From Streptomyces ferrugineus (lineage in GTDB: Bacteria > Actinomycetota > Actinomycetes > Streptomycetales > Streptomycetaceae), in NCBI RefSeq assembly GCF_015160855.1, contig NZ_CP063373.1, positions 5,456,001 through 5,520,000 on the forward strand: 64,000 bases of DNA, read 5' to 3'. This document shows positions 1 to 8,170 of this stretch, piece by piece. Position 1 is the first letter of the stretch. The number at the start of each line of letters is the position of its first letter. Both the position numbers and the translations under genes were made by a program. The notes under the pieces are model-generated. The model was given only the letters and a program-made list of their open reading frames with translations, did no database searches and was not told the DNA's origin.

Positions 1-788
1 TAGGCCGGACGTTCGGCGTTCTCCGGAACCAGGTCGAGTGTCTGGTAGGGGTATTCGGTGCGGATGGTCATGACATCGCGGGAGTCGCTGCCGCCGATCC
101 CTTCGGCGGCCAGCAGGCCGGCGCTGCGGTTCCGCTTCCCCCCGGCGTGGGTGAACAGGTATGTGGCCTCCACCGACCGCGCACCGGTCCGGTATTCCAG
201 CAGCTCGGGGCGGAGTTTGCCGACGACGCCACGGTGAAGGAACTGGTGGTTCATGTCGAGGAGGTTCTCGTGCATGAACGAGTAGTGGCAGCGCACGGTC
301 CGGGAGAAGGTCATGGTCCTGTACTTCGGCGAGCCGAAGGCCGGCAGCTCGGGCAGCGCGGTGACCGCCGCCTTCTCCGGGTCGCCCGGGAACACGAAGA
401 CCAGGCCGTACGCCTCGCGGACCGGATAGGCGCGCACGCCGCGCGGCGGCCGGCCGTCCCCTTTGGACAGGTACGGGATCTGCGAGATGCGGCCGTCACC
501 GCGGTAGGCCCAGGCGTGATAGCAGCAGCGGAGCGTCTCGCCGTCCACGACGCCCATGCTCAGCGGCACCTGACGGTGGGCGCACCGGTCCTCCAGCCCG
601 TAGATGGCGCCGCCCTGCCCCCGGTAGAGCGCGATGCGCTCACCGGCGAACGCGGTTCCCAACACGTGACCGGGGCGCAAGCGCCTGGACAGCGCGACCG
701 GGTACCAGAAGTCCGGGTTCGCCCCGACCCGCCGAAGATCGATCACGCCGGACCCCGGATCGCCGATGTCCCGGGCCCTGAGGGGCAC
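1..788 (-). CDS. Rieske-type ring-hydroxylating oxygenase, alpha subunit (partial; C-terminus beyond left edge)
   Basis: The N-terminal ~260 residues of a Rieske non-heme iron oxygenase are present; such enzymes use a 2Fe-2S cluster and a mononuclear iron to hydroxylate or demethylate ring substrates. The cluster ligands are visible as a CAH motif and a CCYH motif about 20 residues later, matching C-x-H...C-x-x-H. Further on, HENLLDMNHQFLH gives the D/H-x4-H iron site of the catalytic domain. The start is uncertain. GTG at 788 keeps frame, GTG at 746 is a shorter option, and an ATG at 838 behind a purine-rich stretch begins a short peptide (MTETDLNG) in another frame that stops at 743, so a small frameshift near the 5' end is possible. 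The substrate cannot be told. Confidence 0.85.
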   Translation of the reverse strand, partial: MPLRARDIGDPGSGVIDLRRVGANPDFWYPVALSRRLRPGHVLGTAFAGERIALYRGQGGAIYGLEDRCAHRQVPLSMGVVDGETLRCCYHAWAYRGDGRISQIPYLSKGDGRPPRGVRAYPVREAYGLVFVFPGDPEKAAVTALPELPAFGSPKYRTMTFSRTVRCHYSFMHENLLDMNHQFLHRGVVGKLRPELLEYRTGARSVEATYLFTHAGGKRNRSAGLLAAEGIGGSDSRDVMTIRTEYPYQTLDLVPENAERPA

Positions 789-839
789 CTGGCCCCGGCG
801 GCGAGGGGCCCGCTCCCGTTGAGGTCGGTCTCGGTCATG

Positions 840-1214
840 CTTCTTCCCTCGCATGGACGATGGGGCGGACAGCGGCTCGGACGGTCACACGTCACACCGG
901 ACACAGCCGCCCGCCGGTACGACAAGTGGGCCCCGCACCTTCATCCTGGTGGCCACCCGCCGTCCTCGCGCTGCCAGCGCGTCCGGGTGGGTGAGCGACC
1001 GGACGACCAGGAACGCCCATGGATCCTCCCGGCGTCACTCCGGTCCCCGACTTGGCGAAGCGTCACTGATGTCGCCCGGCCGACGGCCGCACGGCTCCGC
1101 TCCCGTCGGTCGCGGGCCGGGCGGCGTTCGAGAGTCTCGCCGGCCTCGCGTCGACTACCACGTGTGCGTCCGTACGGGGAGTACAGGAGCAGCCCGCGGG
1201 TCTTGGCTGCGTCC
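840..1214. other. Intergenic stretch, no gene seen
   Basis: About 375 bases lie between the Rieske gene and the DUF2180 gene, both on the minus strand. Open frames on either strand are rich in Arg/Ser/Pro in the manner of out-of-frame high-GC DNA, and none has a convincing ribosome binding site or a recognisable motif. It probably holds the promoter of the Rieske gene and the 3' end of the DUF2180 transcript. Confidence 0.5.
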
Positions 1215-1421
1215 CTATACGGCCTCTTCAGCCTCTCGGCAGGTCGAGCAGGTCAGCTTGCGGGCGGACCGGTCGTGAATCACCTTGCCGGGGTTGGCCG
1301 GCTCACGTAGTTGCTTGGCCTCGGTGCGCACATGGGTCGCGCATACGCCCGCCCCACACACGCTGCAGACGGCTACTGCGGCGACCGTCTGTCCCTGCTG
1401 GTCGCATTCGAAGCAGTTCAT
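1215..1421 (-). CDS. DUF2180 family small zinc-ribbon-like protein
   Basis: A 68-residue protein beginning MNCFECDQQG. It carries paired cysteines (CFEC, then CSVCGAGVC), a histidine shortly after (CATHV), and a final CSTC pair near the C-terminus. This is the layout of the actinobacterial DUF2180 proteins and suggests binding of one or two structural zinc ions. No function is established for the family. It stands alone on the minus strand, convergent to nothing and upstream of the Rieske gene, with which it may or may not be co-transcribed across 375 bases. The call is from cysteine spacing and overall resemblance. Confidence 0.8.
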   Translation of the reverse strand: MNCFECDQQGQTVAAVAVCSVCGAGVCATHVRTEAKQLREPANPGKVIHDRSARKLTCSTCREAEEAV

Positions 1422-1747
1422 GTGCGACTGACCCTTCAGTCAGCGGCTGTGAGAGGTTCACATCACACCTCCCAGCTGGGCGAGTCCCCCGACGGGAGCA
1501 TCCGAAACGGCTGCGGAGTCCGGCCCGTCATGCTCGCCCCCCGCCCACTCGACGGCGCCCAGCCGGGCGGTGCGACGACCGGGAAGCCCGCGCTCTGCCC
1601 GGGTATGTGTGTCGACCGGGAACATGAGACGGACGCCGACAGCGCACGAGCGTCACGCGTGATGGCACGAAGCTTCACCCACGTCTGGCTCATGATCGCT
1701 CCGCCCGTGGTGCGGCAGCCGGTGGGCGACACGAGAGTGGAGGTTCG
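1422..1747. other. Divergent intergenic region between DUF2180 and small membrane protein genes
   Basis: About 326 bases between divergently transcribed genes. A 76-codon minus-strand frame (1463-1693, MSQTWVKLRA...) exists, but its Ser/Pro/Arg-rich tail looks non-coding. No strong palindrome was noticed. Promoters for both flanking genes are expected here. Confidence 0.4.
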
Positions 1748-1984
1748 GTGACGGAGCATCCGGTGATCGGGTACCTCGTCTGGGCGGTGCTGTTCGGCGC
1801 CCTGTTCGCCTGGGAGGGCGTGGCCCTGGTCCGAACGGGTGACGGTTTTCCGACCCTCAGTGATGCCCTGCGCGCGGTGATGCGCTACCCGTTCGGGCGA
1901 TGGGCGCTGTTCGCACTGTGGCTGTGGTTCGGCTGGCACACCTTCGTCCGTGGCTGGCACTTCCTGCTCCGGGACGCACCGTGA
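1748..1984 (+). CDS. Small membrane protein (DUF6186-like)
   Basis: A 78-residue protein with a GTG start at 1748 just after a GAGTGGAGG ribosome binding site. There is an N-terminal membrane span (residues ~8-28) and a second near the C-terminus, very rich in Trp/Phe (WALFALWLWFGWHTFVRG). It resembles small Streptomyces proteins filed as DUF6186; that number is from memory. The next gene starts 30 bases on and is also a small membrane protein, so the two probably form an operon. No function is known. Confidence 0.75.
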   Translation: MTEHPVIGYLVWAVLFGALFAWEGVALVRTGDGFPTLSDALRAVMRYPFGRWALFALWLWFGWHTFVRGWHFLLRDAP

Positions 1985-2014
1985 CAGCGTTCCACCAGTC
2001 GTAGGCTCCGCAGT

Positions 2015-2413
2015 GTGCTGCCGCTCCCCCTGAACATCGGGGTCATGCTGACCGGCTACCTGCTCGTCATGGGGTGCCTCGCTGTCGGCCTGCGACTCCT
2101 GCGCCGACAGAGCCCCGGCCCGCGGACGGCGGTCCGAGGGCCGGATCGCCGACCCGTGCAGCCGCTCGCTGCCGGTGCGCACGGTCGCGGGTGGCCCGTT
2201 CTGATCCGCCTGGTGCTCGGGACTGCCGTCGGCGGTTACGTGCTGCTGATGGCAGTGGTGGTCGGCTACTACTACGGGGTGGCGCGGGTGGGAGGCCGCT
2301 TTCTGACAAGCGCGTTCACCGGCTCGGCTCTGTTGGTGGGGATTACGTTGCCGGTCTTCTTCGCTGCCTCGTGGCTCGCTGAGCGACGACGGCGAAGGCG
2401 CGTTGCCGAGTGA
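2015..2413 (+). CDS. Small membrane protein (DUF6256-like)
   Basis: A 132-residue protein with a GTG start and three predicted hydrophobic spans (residues ~5-28, ~62-85 and ~98-122), joined by an Arg-rich loop and ending in a basic tail (RRRRRRVAE). It resembles Streptomyces proteins catalogued as DUF6256 (number from memory), which sit beside DUF6186-like genes as here. Its stop overlaps the GTG of a small downstream frame. No catalytic motif is visible. Confidence 0.7.
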   Translation: MLPLPLNIGVMLTGYLLVMGCLAVGLRLLRRQSPGPRTAVRGPDRRPVQPLAAGAHGRGWPVLIRLVLGTAVGGYVLLMAVVVGYYYGVARVGGRFLTSAFTGSALLVGITLPVFFAASWLAERRRRRRVAE

Positions 2414-2574
2414 CTGAACCGCTGATTTCGCGATCGAAAGCGGCTGAGCATGGTGGCAGTGGGTTCACACAACGAGTGGGCCCCCATGGGCGGCGCGGCG
2501 TCGAGCGGGCCCAGCAGGAACTCGACCGGCTCATCGCTCTCGGCCGCGGCACACTCCGGTCGTACTTCGACTGA
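2410..2574 (+). CDS. Possible 54-residue protein translationally coupled to the preceding gene
   Basis: A GTG at 2410 overlaps the TGA of the membrane protein gene in a GTGA arrangement, the usual sign of translational coupling in this genus. The frame runs 54 codons, mostly with G or C in third position, and ends ERAQQELDRLIALGRG plus a short tail, which looks like an amphipathic helix. I do not recognise a family. It could be a real small protein or the surviving C-terminus of a decayed gene. It is too short to be sure. Confidence 0.45.
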   Translation: MTEPLISRSKAAEHGGSGFTQRVGPHGRRGVERAQQELDRLIALGRGTLRSYFD

Positions 2575-2754
2575 CCGTGAGTGTTGAGAACTGCATGATC
2601 GGCAGCCACGCAGGCGCGGATGGCCGCCACACGACACGCCCATGAGCACCACCCGCCCGAGTGGGGCTACCAGAGCCGGCGATTTCCCGGCTGCTCCACC
2701 CGGCGCAGTGCCGACCACCGCACCCCGTTGCCGACGGCCGGTGGCCTGCGGCCG

Positions 2755-3900
2755 TCACAAGGTCCGCTTCCGCCAGGCGGACGAGGAGCTCAGCCAGGAC
2801 GTGACCCTGCTGATGTCGGACGAAGTGACGATGCCGGCCAGTCGGCTTCCTTCCAGTACGAGGGCACGGTGGGCGGGATTGGCCTGCAACTCGGGAACCA
2901 GCCGGGCGAGCGGGTCAGTGGGACGGCAGGTCGGCAGGTCGTCGACCCGCACCATCACATGGGTGACGGGGGTGGAGTGGCGTTCCGTCTCCGCGACCGT
3001 GTCGGCGCCCTTGACGGTGACCAGGCCGGCCACCGTGTTGTCGCCGTCCACGACGGGGAAGGCCGAGTGACGGTAACGGAACCGGGGGTCGGCCAGGAAG
3101 TCGTTGATCATGGTGGCGGACGGGACGGTCACGGGGTCGGGTGTCATCGCATCGCTCACCGGGATTCCGCCCAGCAGTTCACGCAGTTTCGCCTGGCCGC
3201 CCTCCACCGTGGCCACCGCGATGACGAACCAGCCGATGACCACCAGCCAGATGCCGCTGAAGATGGCTCCGACCAGGACGAGGTACAGGCCGACAGCCAC
3301 CAGCGCCCACCCGAGGAACCGTCCCGCCGCCGTGGCCACCGCCGTGGCGCGCAGTGGGCTGCCGGTCTTCCACCACACCGCCGCCCGCAACAGCCGACCG
3401 CCGTCCAGTGGTGCGGCGGGCAGGGCGTTGAAGACGGCCAGCAGGATGTTGATCCCCGCAAGCCAGGCCAGCGCCTCGACCACAAGCCCGGCATCGGAGA
3501 CCGCGGCAAGCAGTCCCGCCGCCAGAGCGAAGATCCCTCCGAGCAGCAGGCTGACCAGAGGCCCTATGCCGGCTATGCGCAACTCCGCCGCGGGTGTGGC
3601 TGCCTCGCTCCTGAGCCGTGCGAGTCCGCCGAGCAGCCACAGGGTGATGTCCTCGACTGACACTCCGTTGCGACGGGCCACCAGCGCGTGGCTGATCTCA
3701 TGGGCCAGCAGCGACAGCAGGAACAGCACCGCGGTCACCCCTGACGCCAGCAAGTACTGCCATGCCGGGCGATCCGGATGAGCCTCCCGGAAGCTGCCGC
3801 CTGCCAGCCCCAGCAGGATCAGGACGAAGATGACCAGGACGCTCCAGTGCACGCCCACCCGGATTCCGGCCACACGGCCCAGTGAGAAGGTCGCCCGCAT
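2755..3900 (-). CDS. Site-2 protease family zinc metallopeptidase (M50) with two CBS domains
   Basis: A 381-residue membrane protein in the S2P/Rip3 group. The zinc-binding HEISH motif is at residues 67-71 inside the third hydrophobic segment, and the third metal ligand is in the LDGGRLLRA motif after several more spans. The C-terminal ~120 residues hold a pair of CBS domains (AMTPDPVTVPSA..., THVMVRVDDLPT...), which usually sense adenosyl nucleotides. The start is the ATG at 3900 behind GGAGG; a longer frame to 4053 lacks support. Such proteases cut membrane-bound regulators within the bilayer. The substrate is unknown, and the nearby stress proteins only hint at a stress role. Confidence 0.93.
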   Translation of the reverse strand: MRATFSLGRVAGIRVGVHWSVLVIFVLILLGLAGGSFREAHPDRPAWQYLLASGVTAVLFLLSLLAHEISHALVARRNGVSVEDITLWLLGGLARLRSEAATPAAELRIAGIGPLVSLLLGGIFALAAGLLAAVSDAGLVVEALAWLAGINILLAVFNALPAAPLDGGRLLRAAVWWKTGSPLRATAVATAAGRFLGWALVAVGLYLVLVGAIFSGIWLVVIGWFVIAVATVEGGQAKLRELLGGIPVSDAMTPDPVTVPSATMINDFLADPRFRYRHSAFPVVDGDNTVAGLVTVKGADTVAETERHSTPVTHVMVRVDDLPTCRPTDPLARLVPELQANPAHRALVLEGSRLAGIVTSSDISRVTSWLSSSSAWRKRTL

Positions 3901-4064
3901 GGCAGCCACCTCCTGGCTCGCGCTCGATGGTCGTGGTGGGCGGGCAGCGACGCCGATGAGCGCGTACGTGAGCAGCGCGTCCTGCCCCGCCGCCCGGTCA
4001 ATCCCATCGCCGGGCCCTCGGGGATCGGCTGAGCCTCTGTCACAGGTCCACACCCACGGGTAGG

Positions 4065-4406
4065 TCAGTGCCCGAAGAGGTGCCGGCCGCGACGGCGATG
4101 CCCCGACCGGGACGGCGGCGGACGCCCGTCCTCTCGCTCTCCTGTGGCCCGGGGGGCCGGTGCGGATGCGGGGACCTCATGCATGCGACGACGCCGTTTC
4201 AGTCCGGCCGCGAGCATCGCCAGTCCGAGGCAGAAGATCAGCGCCAGTGCCACGCCGGAGAGGAAGAGTCCTGGCGGGGTCAGCGTCGCGATCTGATTGC
4301 CGAAGATCTCCACCGCGTAGTCGGGGCCGCCCGAGAAGTTCTCCACGACGGCGATGGCCGCGAACGCGCCCGTGGCCAGCACGAGCAAGAGCGCCAGCAA
4401 GAGCAT
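4065..4406 (-). CDS. Small two-span membrane protein with basic Pro-rich tail
   Basis: A 113-residue protein with two hydrophobic segments (residues ~2-22 and ~48-70) and a cytoplasmic-looking tail rich in Arg, Pro and Ser. ATG at 4406 is preferred because GGAGGAGGTGG lies at ideal spacing upstream; the GTG at 4415 is inside that ribosome binding site. It lies about 160 bases upstream of the site-2 protease on the same strand and may share its transcript. No family motif was recognised. Confidence 0.65.
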   Translation of the reverse strand: MLLLALLLVLATGAFAAIAVVENFSGGPDYAVEIFGNQIATLTPPGLFLSGVALALIFCLGLAMLAAGLKRRRRMHEVPASAPAPRATGEREDGRPPPSRSGHRRRGRHLFGH

Positions 4407-4613
4407 CGCTCCCACCTCCTCCTCCGGCCTTTGTCACCGATTACCCCAAGTGAGGCGCCTGACACGGCCTCCCGACACCGGTCGCCGGTCGGACGATCCA
4501 CGCCGTCGAGCACTCGTCGCGGACTGCCGAGCGCCGGGGCCCCGCGGCCCAGCACCTGGTGGAGCCGCCGCTGACGCGGGTTTGCGCGGCTCTTGGGCGG
4601 GCACCCCGGCCGC

Positions 4614-5159
4614 ATGAGCACGCGGGACGACACAGCGTCCGGCGCAAGGCATCGGCGTAGCCCTCGTCGGCTCTTTGCGGCGCTCGTGGCCGCACCGCTG
4701 CTCGCGGGGTGTGTTGTGGTCGAGGAACGCGACGACCCGAATGCGGCGCGGACTTCTGCGGGCGAGGTACCGCTCAGGGTCGTGGAGCAGGGTGGCCGAA
4801 CGCTGGCGTTCGTCCCCGTGAGCATCGAAGGAAGGGGGCCCTTCTCGTTCGCCCTGGACACCGGAGCCTCCACGAGCGTCGTCGACGAGAACGTCGCGGA
4901 CCGAGTCGGCCTGGAACGCACCGGCGAGCGACGTTCGGTGAGCGGGGTCCTCGGCACGGGGGAGGTTCCCGTTGCCCGGGTGGACCAGTGGGAGGTCGGC
5001 GACATACGCCTCGACCCGGGCGAGGTCACCGTCATCGATCTGGGTCCTCCCAGGGGAGGGGGAGGCATCCAGGGCCTGCTCGGTTCGGATGTGCTCAGCG
5101 ACTTCGGCTCGATCACCGTCGACTACGACGACGGCGTCCTCACCATCCCCGCCCCGTGA
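4614..5159 (+). CDS. Retropepsin-like aspartic protease domain lipoprotein
   Basis: A 181-residue secreted protein. An arginine-rich start and hydrophobic stretch end in the lipobox LLAGC, so it is probably lipid-anchored outside the cell. The mature part has the single-domain retropepsin layout: FALDTGASTSVVDE with the catalytic DTG, and later GLLGSDVLSDFGSITVDYD, the typical second half of clan AA proteases such as TIGR02281-like and gag-polyprotein-like bacterial proteins. Enzymes of this form act as dimers. ATG at 4614 was chosen because it leaves a sensible signal peptide. The downstream PRC-barrel genes read the same way. Confidence 0.85.
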   Translation: MSTRDDTASGARHRRSPRRLFAALVAAPLLAGCVVVEERDDPNAARTSAGEVPLRVVEQGGRTLAFVPVSIEGRGPFSFALDTGASTSVVDENVADRVGLERTGERRSVSGVLGTGEVPVARVDQWEVGDIRLDPGEVTVIDLGPPRGGGGIQGLLGSDVLSDFGSITVDYDDGVLTIPAP

Positions 5160-5272
5160 CGTCGCCGTACCACCGCACGACTGTCCATGTCCGTTCGACA
5201 CCAGAACAAGTCCGGAGAGATTCTGAACGAGGAGACGCACGGGTTTCTGTGCGGGCGAAGAGGAGCGCCGAA

Positions 5273-5422
5273 TTGGAATGGTGGAGCTGGCTCATCATCG
5301 CGCTCGCGATCCTCGCGGCTGTCGCTGTCTGTGTCGCGGCGCTTCAGGCGCGGCGTCGGTCCGGTGGCGTGATAGCGCAGGGTCGTCGGCCCCCGGGTCG
5401 CGGGGGAGGACGGACGTCATGA
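5273..5422 (+). CDS. Small single-span membrane protein
   Basis: A 49-residue protein starting at TTG 5273, seven bases after AGGAG. It is one Trp-rich membrane span (EWWSWLIIALAILAAVAVCVA) shortly followed by a basic tail. Its TGA overlaps the ATG of the PRC-barrel gene (ATGA), so the two are probably translationally coupled. Small proteins of this form are common in Streptomyces and usually unnamed. An upstream in-frame GTG at 5249 is a less likely start. Confidence 0.6.
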   Translation: MEWWSWLIIALAILAAVAVCVAALQARRRSGGVIAQGRRPPGRGGGRTS

Positions 5423-5934
5423 CTGTCTGCATGCGAACCGGCTCCATGCGAGCCGGCGAGATCACCAGGAAACCTGTGGTGGCCCTGTCGGGTGAGGACG
5501 TCGGGCAGATCAAAGGCCTCGTCTTCGACGCCTCGACAGGCGGCATCCGGTGCTTCACCCTGGCCGACCGCGGCTGCCTGCCGGACGAGAGCGCACTGGA
5601 GGAGGACGACACCGCCGCCGGGCCGGGTGAGGAAGAGCACGCCGGGGTCGACGTACTCGGTGTCGCGATCACGACCCGCGACGGCGCACAGCTGGGTACC
5701 GTCACCGATGCCGTCGTCGCGACCGGCAAGGCACCAGTGGTGGCGGACTACGAGGTGGAAACCGCCGAGCACCGACGGGTCACGCCGCCGGTCGCCGGCC
5801 CTGTCACCGTTTCCGGCGAACGCGTACTCGTCCCCGATGCCGGCGCGGAGCACAGCACGAGTGACCTGGGAGGGTTCGGCACGGCCGTCGAAGACCTGCG
5901 CGACCGGCTCCCGTACGACCCGCAGGAGAAGTGA
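5419..5934 (+). CDS. PRC-barrel domain protein (first of two)
   Basis: A 171-residue soluble protein with a PRC-barrel beginning around residue 10 (GEITRKPVVALSGEDVGQI) and a second barrel-like repeat near residue 75 (VLGVAITTRDGAQLGTVTDA). PRC-barrels are small beta-barrels that bind RNA or other proteins, as in RimM and photosynthetic H subunits. The ATG at 5419 overlaps the preceding stop and follows GGGGGAGG. The next gene, three bases on, is also a PRC-barrel protein, and a TerC family exporter follows. The role is unknown. Confidence 0.8.
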   Translation: MTVCMRTGSMRAGEITRKPVVALSGEDVGQIKGLVFDASTGGIRCFTLADRGCLPDESALEEDDTAAGPGEEEHAGVDVLGVAITTRDGAQLGTVTDAVVATGKAPVVADYEVETAEHRRVTPPVAGPVTVSGERVLVPDAGAEHSTSDLGGFGTAVEDLRDRLPYDPQEK

Positions 5935-5937
5935 CCC

Positions 5938-6381
5938 ATGGTGCTGCTCAGCAAGGCCCAGGGCGAGGCCGTCATGGACCTCACGACGGCGGAGACGGTC
6001 GGAGCGGTCGCCGCGTGTACCGTCTCTCCCTCACCGGCGCGTATCACCGGTCTACGCCTGAAGACCCGGGGCCGCGGACACCACACCCTTGCCTGGGAGG
6101 ACGTCCGGTCGTTCGGTCCGGACGCGGTCGCCGTCGATGGGGCCGACCGGATCCGCGACGAGAAGGACATCGATCCCGGTGATCCCGCCAGTGCCGTGCA
6201 CGACCCCCTCGGGAAGGCCGTACTGACCGAGACGGGGCTTCAGAAGGGCACCGTGATCGACGTCGAGTTCGACGCGCAGTCAGGACGTGTCGGCCACCTG
6301 CTGACCGCCGAGGAGCAGATCCCGGGCGACGATCTTCTGGGAATCGGCAGTTACGCGGTCGTCGTCTCCGCCCCGCGGTGA
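5938..6381 (+). CDS. PRC-barrel domain protein (second of two)
   Basis: A 147-residue protein starting three bases after the previous PRC-barrel gene, so the pair is one operon. An N-terminal segment (residues ~18-70) handles a first barrel-like unit, and the clearer PRC match is residues ~85-125 (HDPLGKAVLTETGLQKGTVI followed by VEFDAQSGRVGHL). The two proteins are not close copies, which suggests an old duplication or two partners that work together. No catalytic residues are expected. Confidence 0.78.
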   Translation: MVLLSKAQGEAVMDLTTAETVGAVAACTVSPSPARITGLRLKTRGRGHHTLAWEDVRSFGPDAVAVDGADRIRDEKDIDPGDPASAVHDPLGKAVLTETGLQKGTVIDVEFDAQSGRVGHLLTAEEQIPGDDLLGIGSYAVVVSAPR

Positions 6382-6460
6382 CCACCCGGAGGGCGCCGTG
6401 CCCTGGCCCGCCCGGGCAGCATTTCCCCCAACGATCGCTCATGCCTGAGAGGTTGAGCCT

Positions 6461-7432
6461 GTGCACGATGTGCCGCTGTGGTTGTGGATCGTGTTCGTCG
6501 TCACTGTTGTGGTCGGGCTGGCGGTCGATCTCCTCGCGCACCGGCGGGAGCATGTCATCGGCTTACGGGAGGCCGCGGTCTGGAGCGGGGTCTGGGTGGG
6601 CCTGGCCGTCGTCTTCGGGGCCGTCGTCTTTCTCGTGGTGGGCACCACCGCCGGCGTGGAGTACACCACGGCGTGGTTGCTGGAGAAGAGCCTGTCGGTC
6701 GACAACCTCTTCGTCTTCGCATTGATCTTCGGCTACTTCCAGGTGCCCCGCGCCCACCAGCACCGCGTACTGTTTCTCGGTGTCCTGGGGGCGCTGGTGT
6801 TCCGTGGCCTGTTCCTCGCCGCCGGCGTGGCGGTCGTCAGCCGCTTCACCGCCGTTCTGTTCCTCTTCGGCGCCTTCCTCTTCTACAGCGCGTACAAGAT
6901 CTTCACCCAGGAGGAGGAGAGCACCGACCCCGGCAAGAGCATCGCCGTGCGGCTCCTGCGCAAGGTCATCCCCGTCCGGGACGACTACGCCGGGAACCGG
7001 TTCTTCATCAGGGAGAGCGGCAAGCTCGTCGCCACCCCGCTCCTTGCCGTCGTTGCCGCGGTCGAGGGCGCCGACCTGGTGTTCGCCGTCGACAGCGTGC
7101 CCGCCGTCCTGGGTGTCAGCAGTGATCTCTTCATCGTCTACACCAGCAACGCCTTCGCCATCCTCGGCCTGCGCGCCCTGTACTTCCTGCTCGCCGACCT
7201 GCTGGACCGCTTCCACTACCTCAGCAGGGGCTTGGCGCTGATCCTCGCCTTCATCGGCGTCAAGCTGATCCTCCAGGCAGCTCACGAGATCATCAGCACC
7301 AGCATTCCCGAGGTGCACTCGCTCATCAGCCTCACGGTGATCGTCATCGTCCTGCTGGCCTCCGTCGTGCTCAGCGTGCTGCGGCCCGCACGCTCGGGCG
7401 ACGCCGATACGCCACCCGACGACGAGACCTGA
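6461..7432 (+). CDS. TerC/Alx family integral membrane protein
   Basis: A 323-residue protein with about nine membrane spans. It has the conserved TerC family acidic motifs: EKSLSVDNLFVFALIF near residue 80 and AVEGADLVFAVDSVPAVLG near residue 205. Known relatives export manganese or confer tellurite resistance. The GTG start at 6461 follows GAGAGG. It lies 80 bases after the PRC-barrel pair on the same strand, so co-expression is plausible; an association of PRC-barrel proteins with this exporter is my inference from context only. Confidence 0.93.
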   Translation: MHDVPLWLWIVFVVTVVVGLAVDLLAHRREHVIGLREAAVWSGVWVGLAVVFGAVVFLVVGTTAGVEYTTAWLLEKSLSVDNLFVFALIFGYFQVPRAHQHRVLFLGVLGALVFRGLFLAAGVAVVSRFTAVLFLFGAFLFYSAYKIFTQEEESTDPGKSIAVRLLRKVIPVRDDYAGNRFFIRESGKLVATPLLAVVAAVEGADLVFAVDSVPAVLGVSSDLFIVYTSNAFAILGLRALYFLLADLLDRFHYLSRGLALILAFIGVKLILQAAHEIISTSIPEVHSLISLTVIVIVLLASVVLSVLRPARSGDADTPPDDET

Positions 7433-7654
7433 CGCGGCGAGCCGCGCCGAAGGCCGACCTGACCACCGGCCCGACAGCTCACCGGTCGTCCACCCCACCG
7501 AGCGTGAGCCGTCCGGGGACGGGGTACCCGGTGTTCCGCAGTCGGGGAAGCGTCTGGTGGGCGTTCACCTCCGCCGGGCGCCACCACCACACAGCAGGCA
7601 CCGGGGCCACGCCCGGAGGACCGGATCCGCTCGTCGGACGCCGAGGTGACCCAC

Positions 7655-8170
7655 ATGAGTTCACCGGACGACGCACACGTGTTCGCTCTCATCGAGCGAG
7701 TTCTGACCGACGACGATCCGGTCCTGGCACGACGTATCGACACGATCGACCAGCAGTCCCCCGATGCGGCCGACGCCGTCCGGGGCGCCGAAGACGGGCG
7801 TAGGGGCCCGAGCACGGGCGAAGCGAAGCGGGGTGGGGCGGCCGGGGGCCGTGAAACCGCCCTCCACCGCGATGCGGAGTGCTCGTGGACGGTCGCAGTC
7901 GCCGTAGCGCTCGCGGTCATGGCCGGCATCGGGCTGCTGCTCGCGGCGATCCCCTCGGCGCATGGCGTCGGTGAAGGCGAAAGTCCCAGCCGGACGGGCC
8001 GGCTCCGTCCGCGTCCAGGCCCGTCCTTGAGGGCCGGGCCGGGGCAGGCAGGTCGTGTAGGGATCTCCCGGAGGGAGTCGAGATGGCTGACGCAAAGCCC
8101 GTCATCGTCGGCGTGGACGACGCCGACGACCAGGACGTCCTTGTGCGCTACGCAGCCCATCAGGCCGTGA
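7655..8170 (+). CDS. Small membrane protein (DUF3040-like), C-terminus possibly shifted
   Basis: ATG at 7655 follows GAGG and opens SSPDDAHVFALIERVLTDDD, which resembles the start of actinobacterial DUF3040-type proteins, followed by one membrane span near residues 75-95 (TVAVAVALAVMAGIGLLLAA). After about residue 105 the frame turns into Arg/Pro/Ser-rich sequence and runs 88 bases into the universal stress gene, whose ribosome binding site it covers. A frameshift or lost stop codon near 7990 would explain this. The true C-terminus is probably shorter. Confidence 0.55.
   Translation: MSSPDDAHVFALIERVLTDDDPVLARRIDTIDQQSPDAADAVRGAEDGRRGPSTGEAKRGGAAGGRETALHRDAECSWTVAVAVALAVMAGIGLLLAAIPSAHGVGEGESPSRTGRLRPRPGPSLRAGPGQAGRVGISRRESRWLTQSPSSSAWTTPTTRTSLCATQPIRP

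Noticed and set aside
1463..2182. Minus-strand frame of 239 codons
   Set aside because: It overlaps two small membrane-protein genes with good starts; the composition is unlike a protein.
6563..7498. 311-codon minus-strand frame
   Set aside because: It is antisense to the TerC gene and rich in Glu/Asp/Gly without any family feature.
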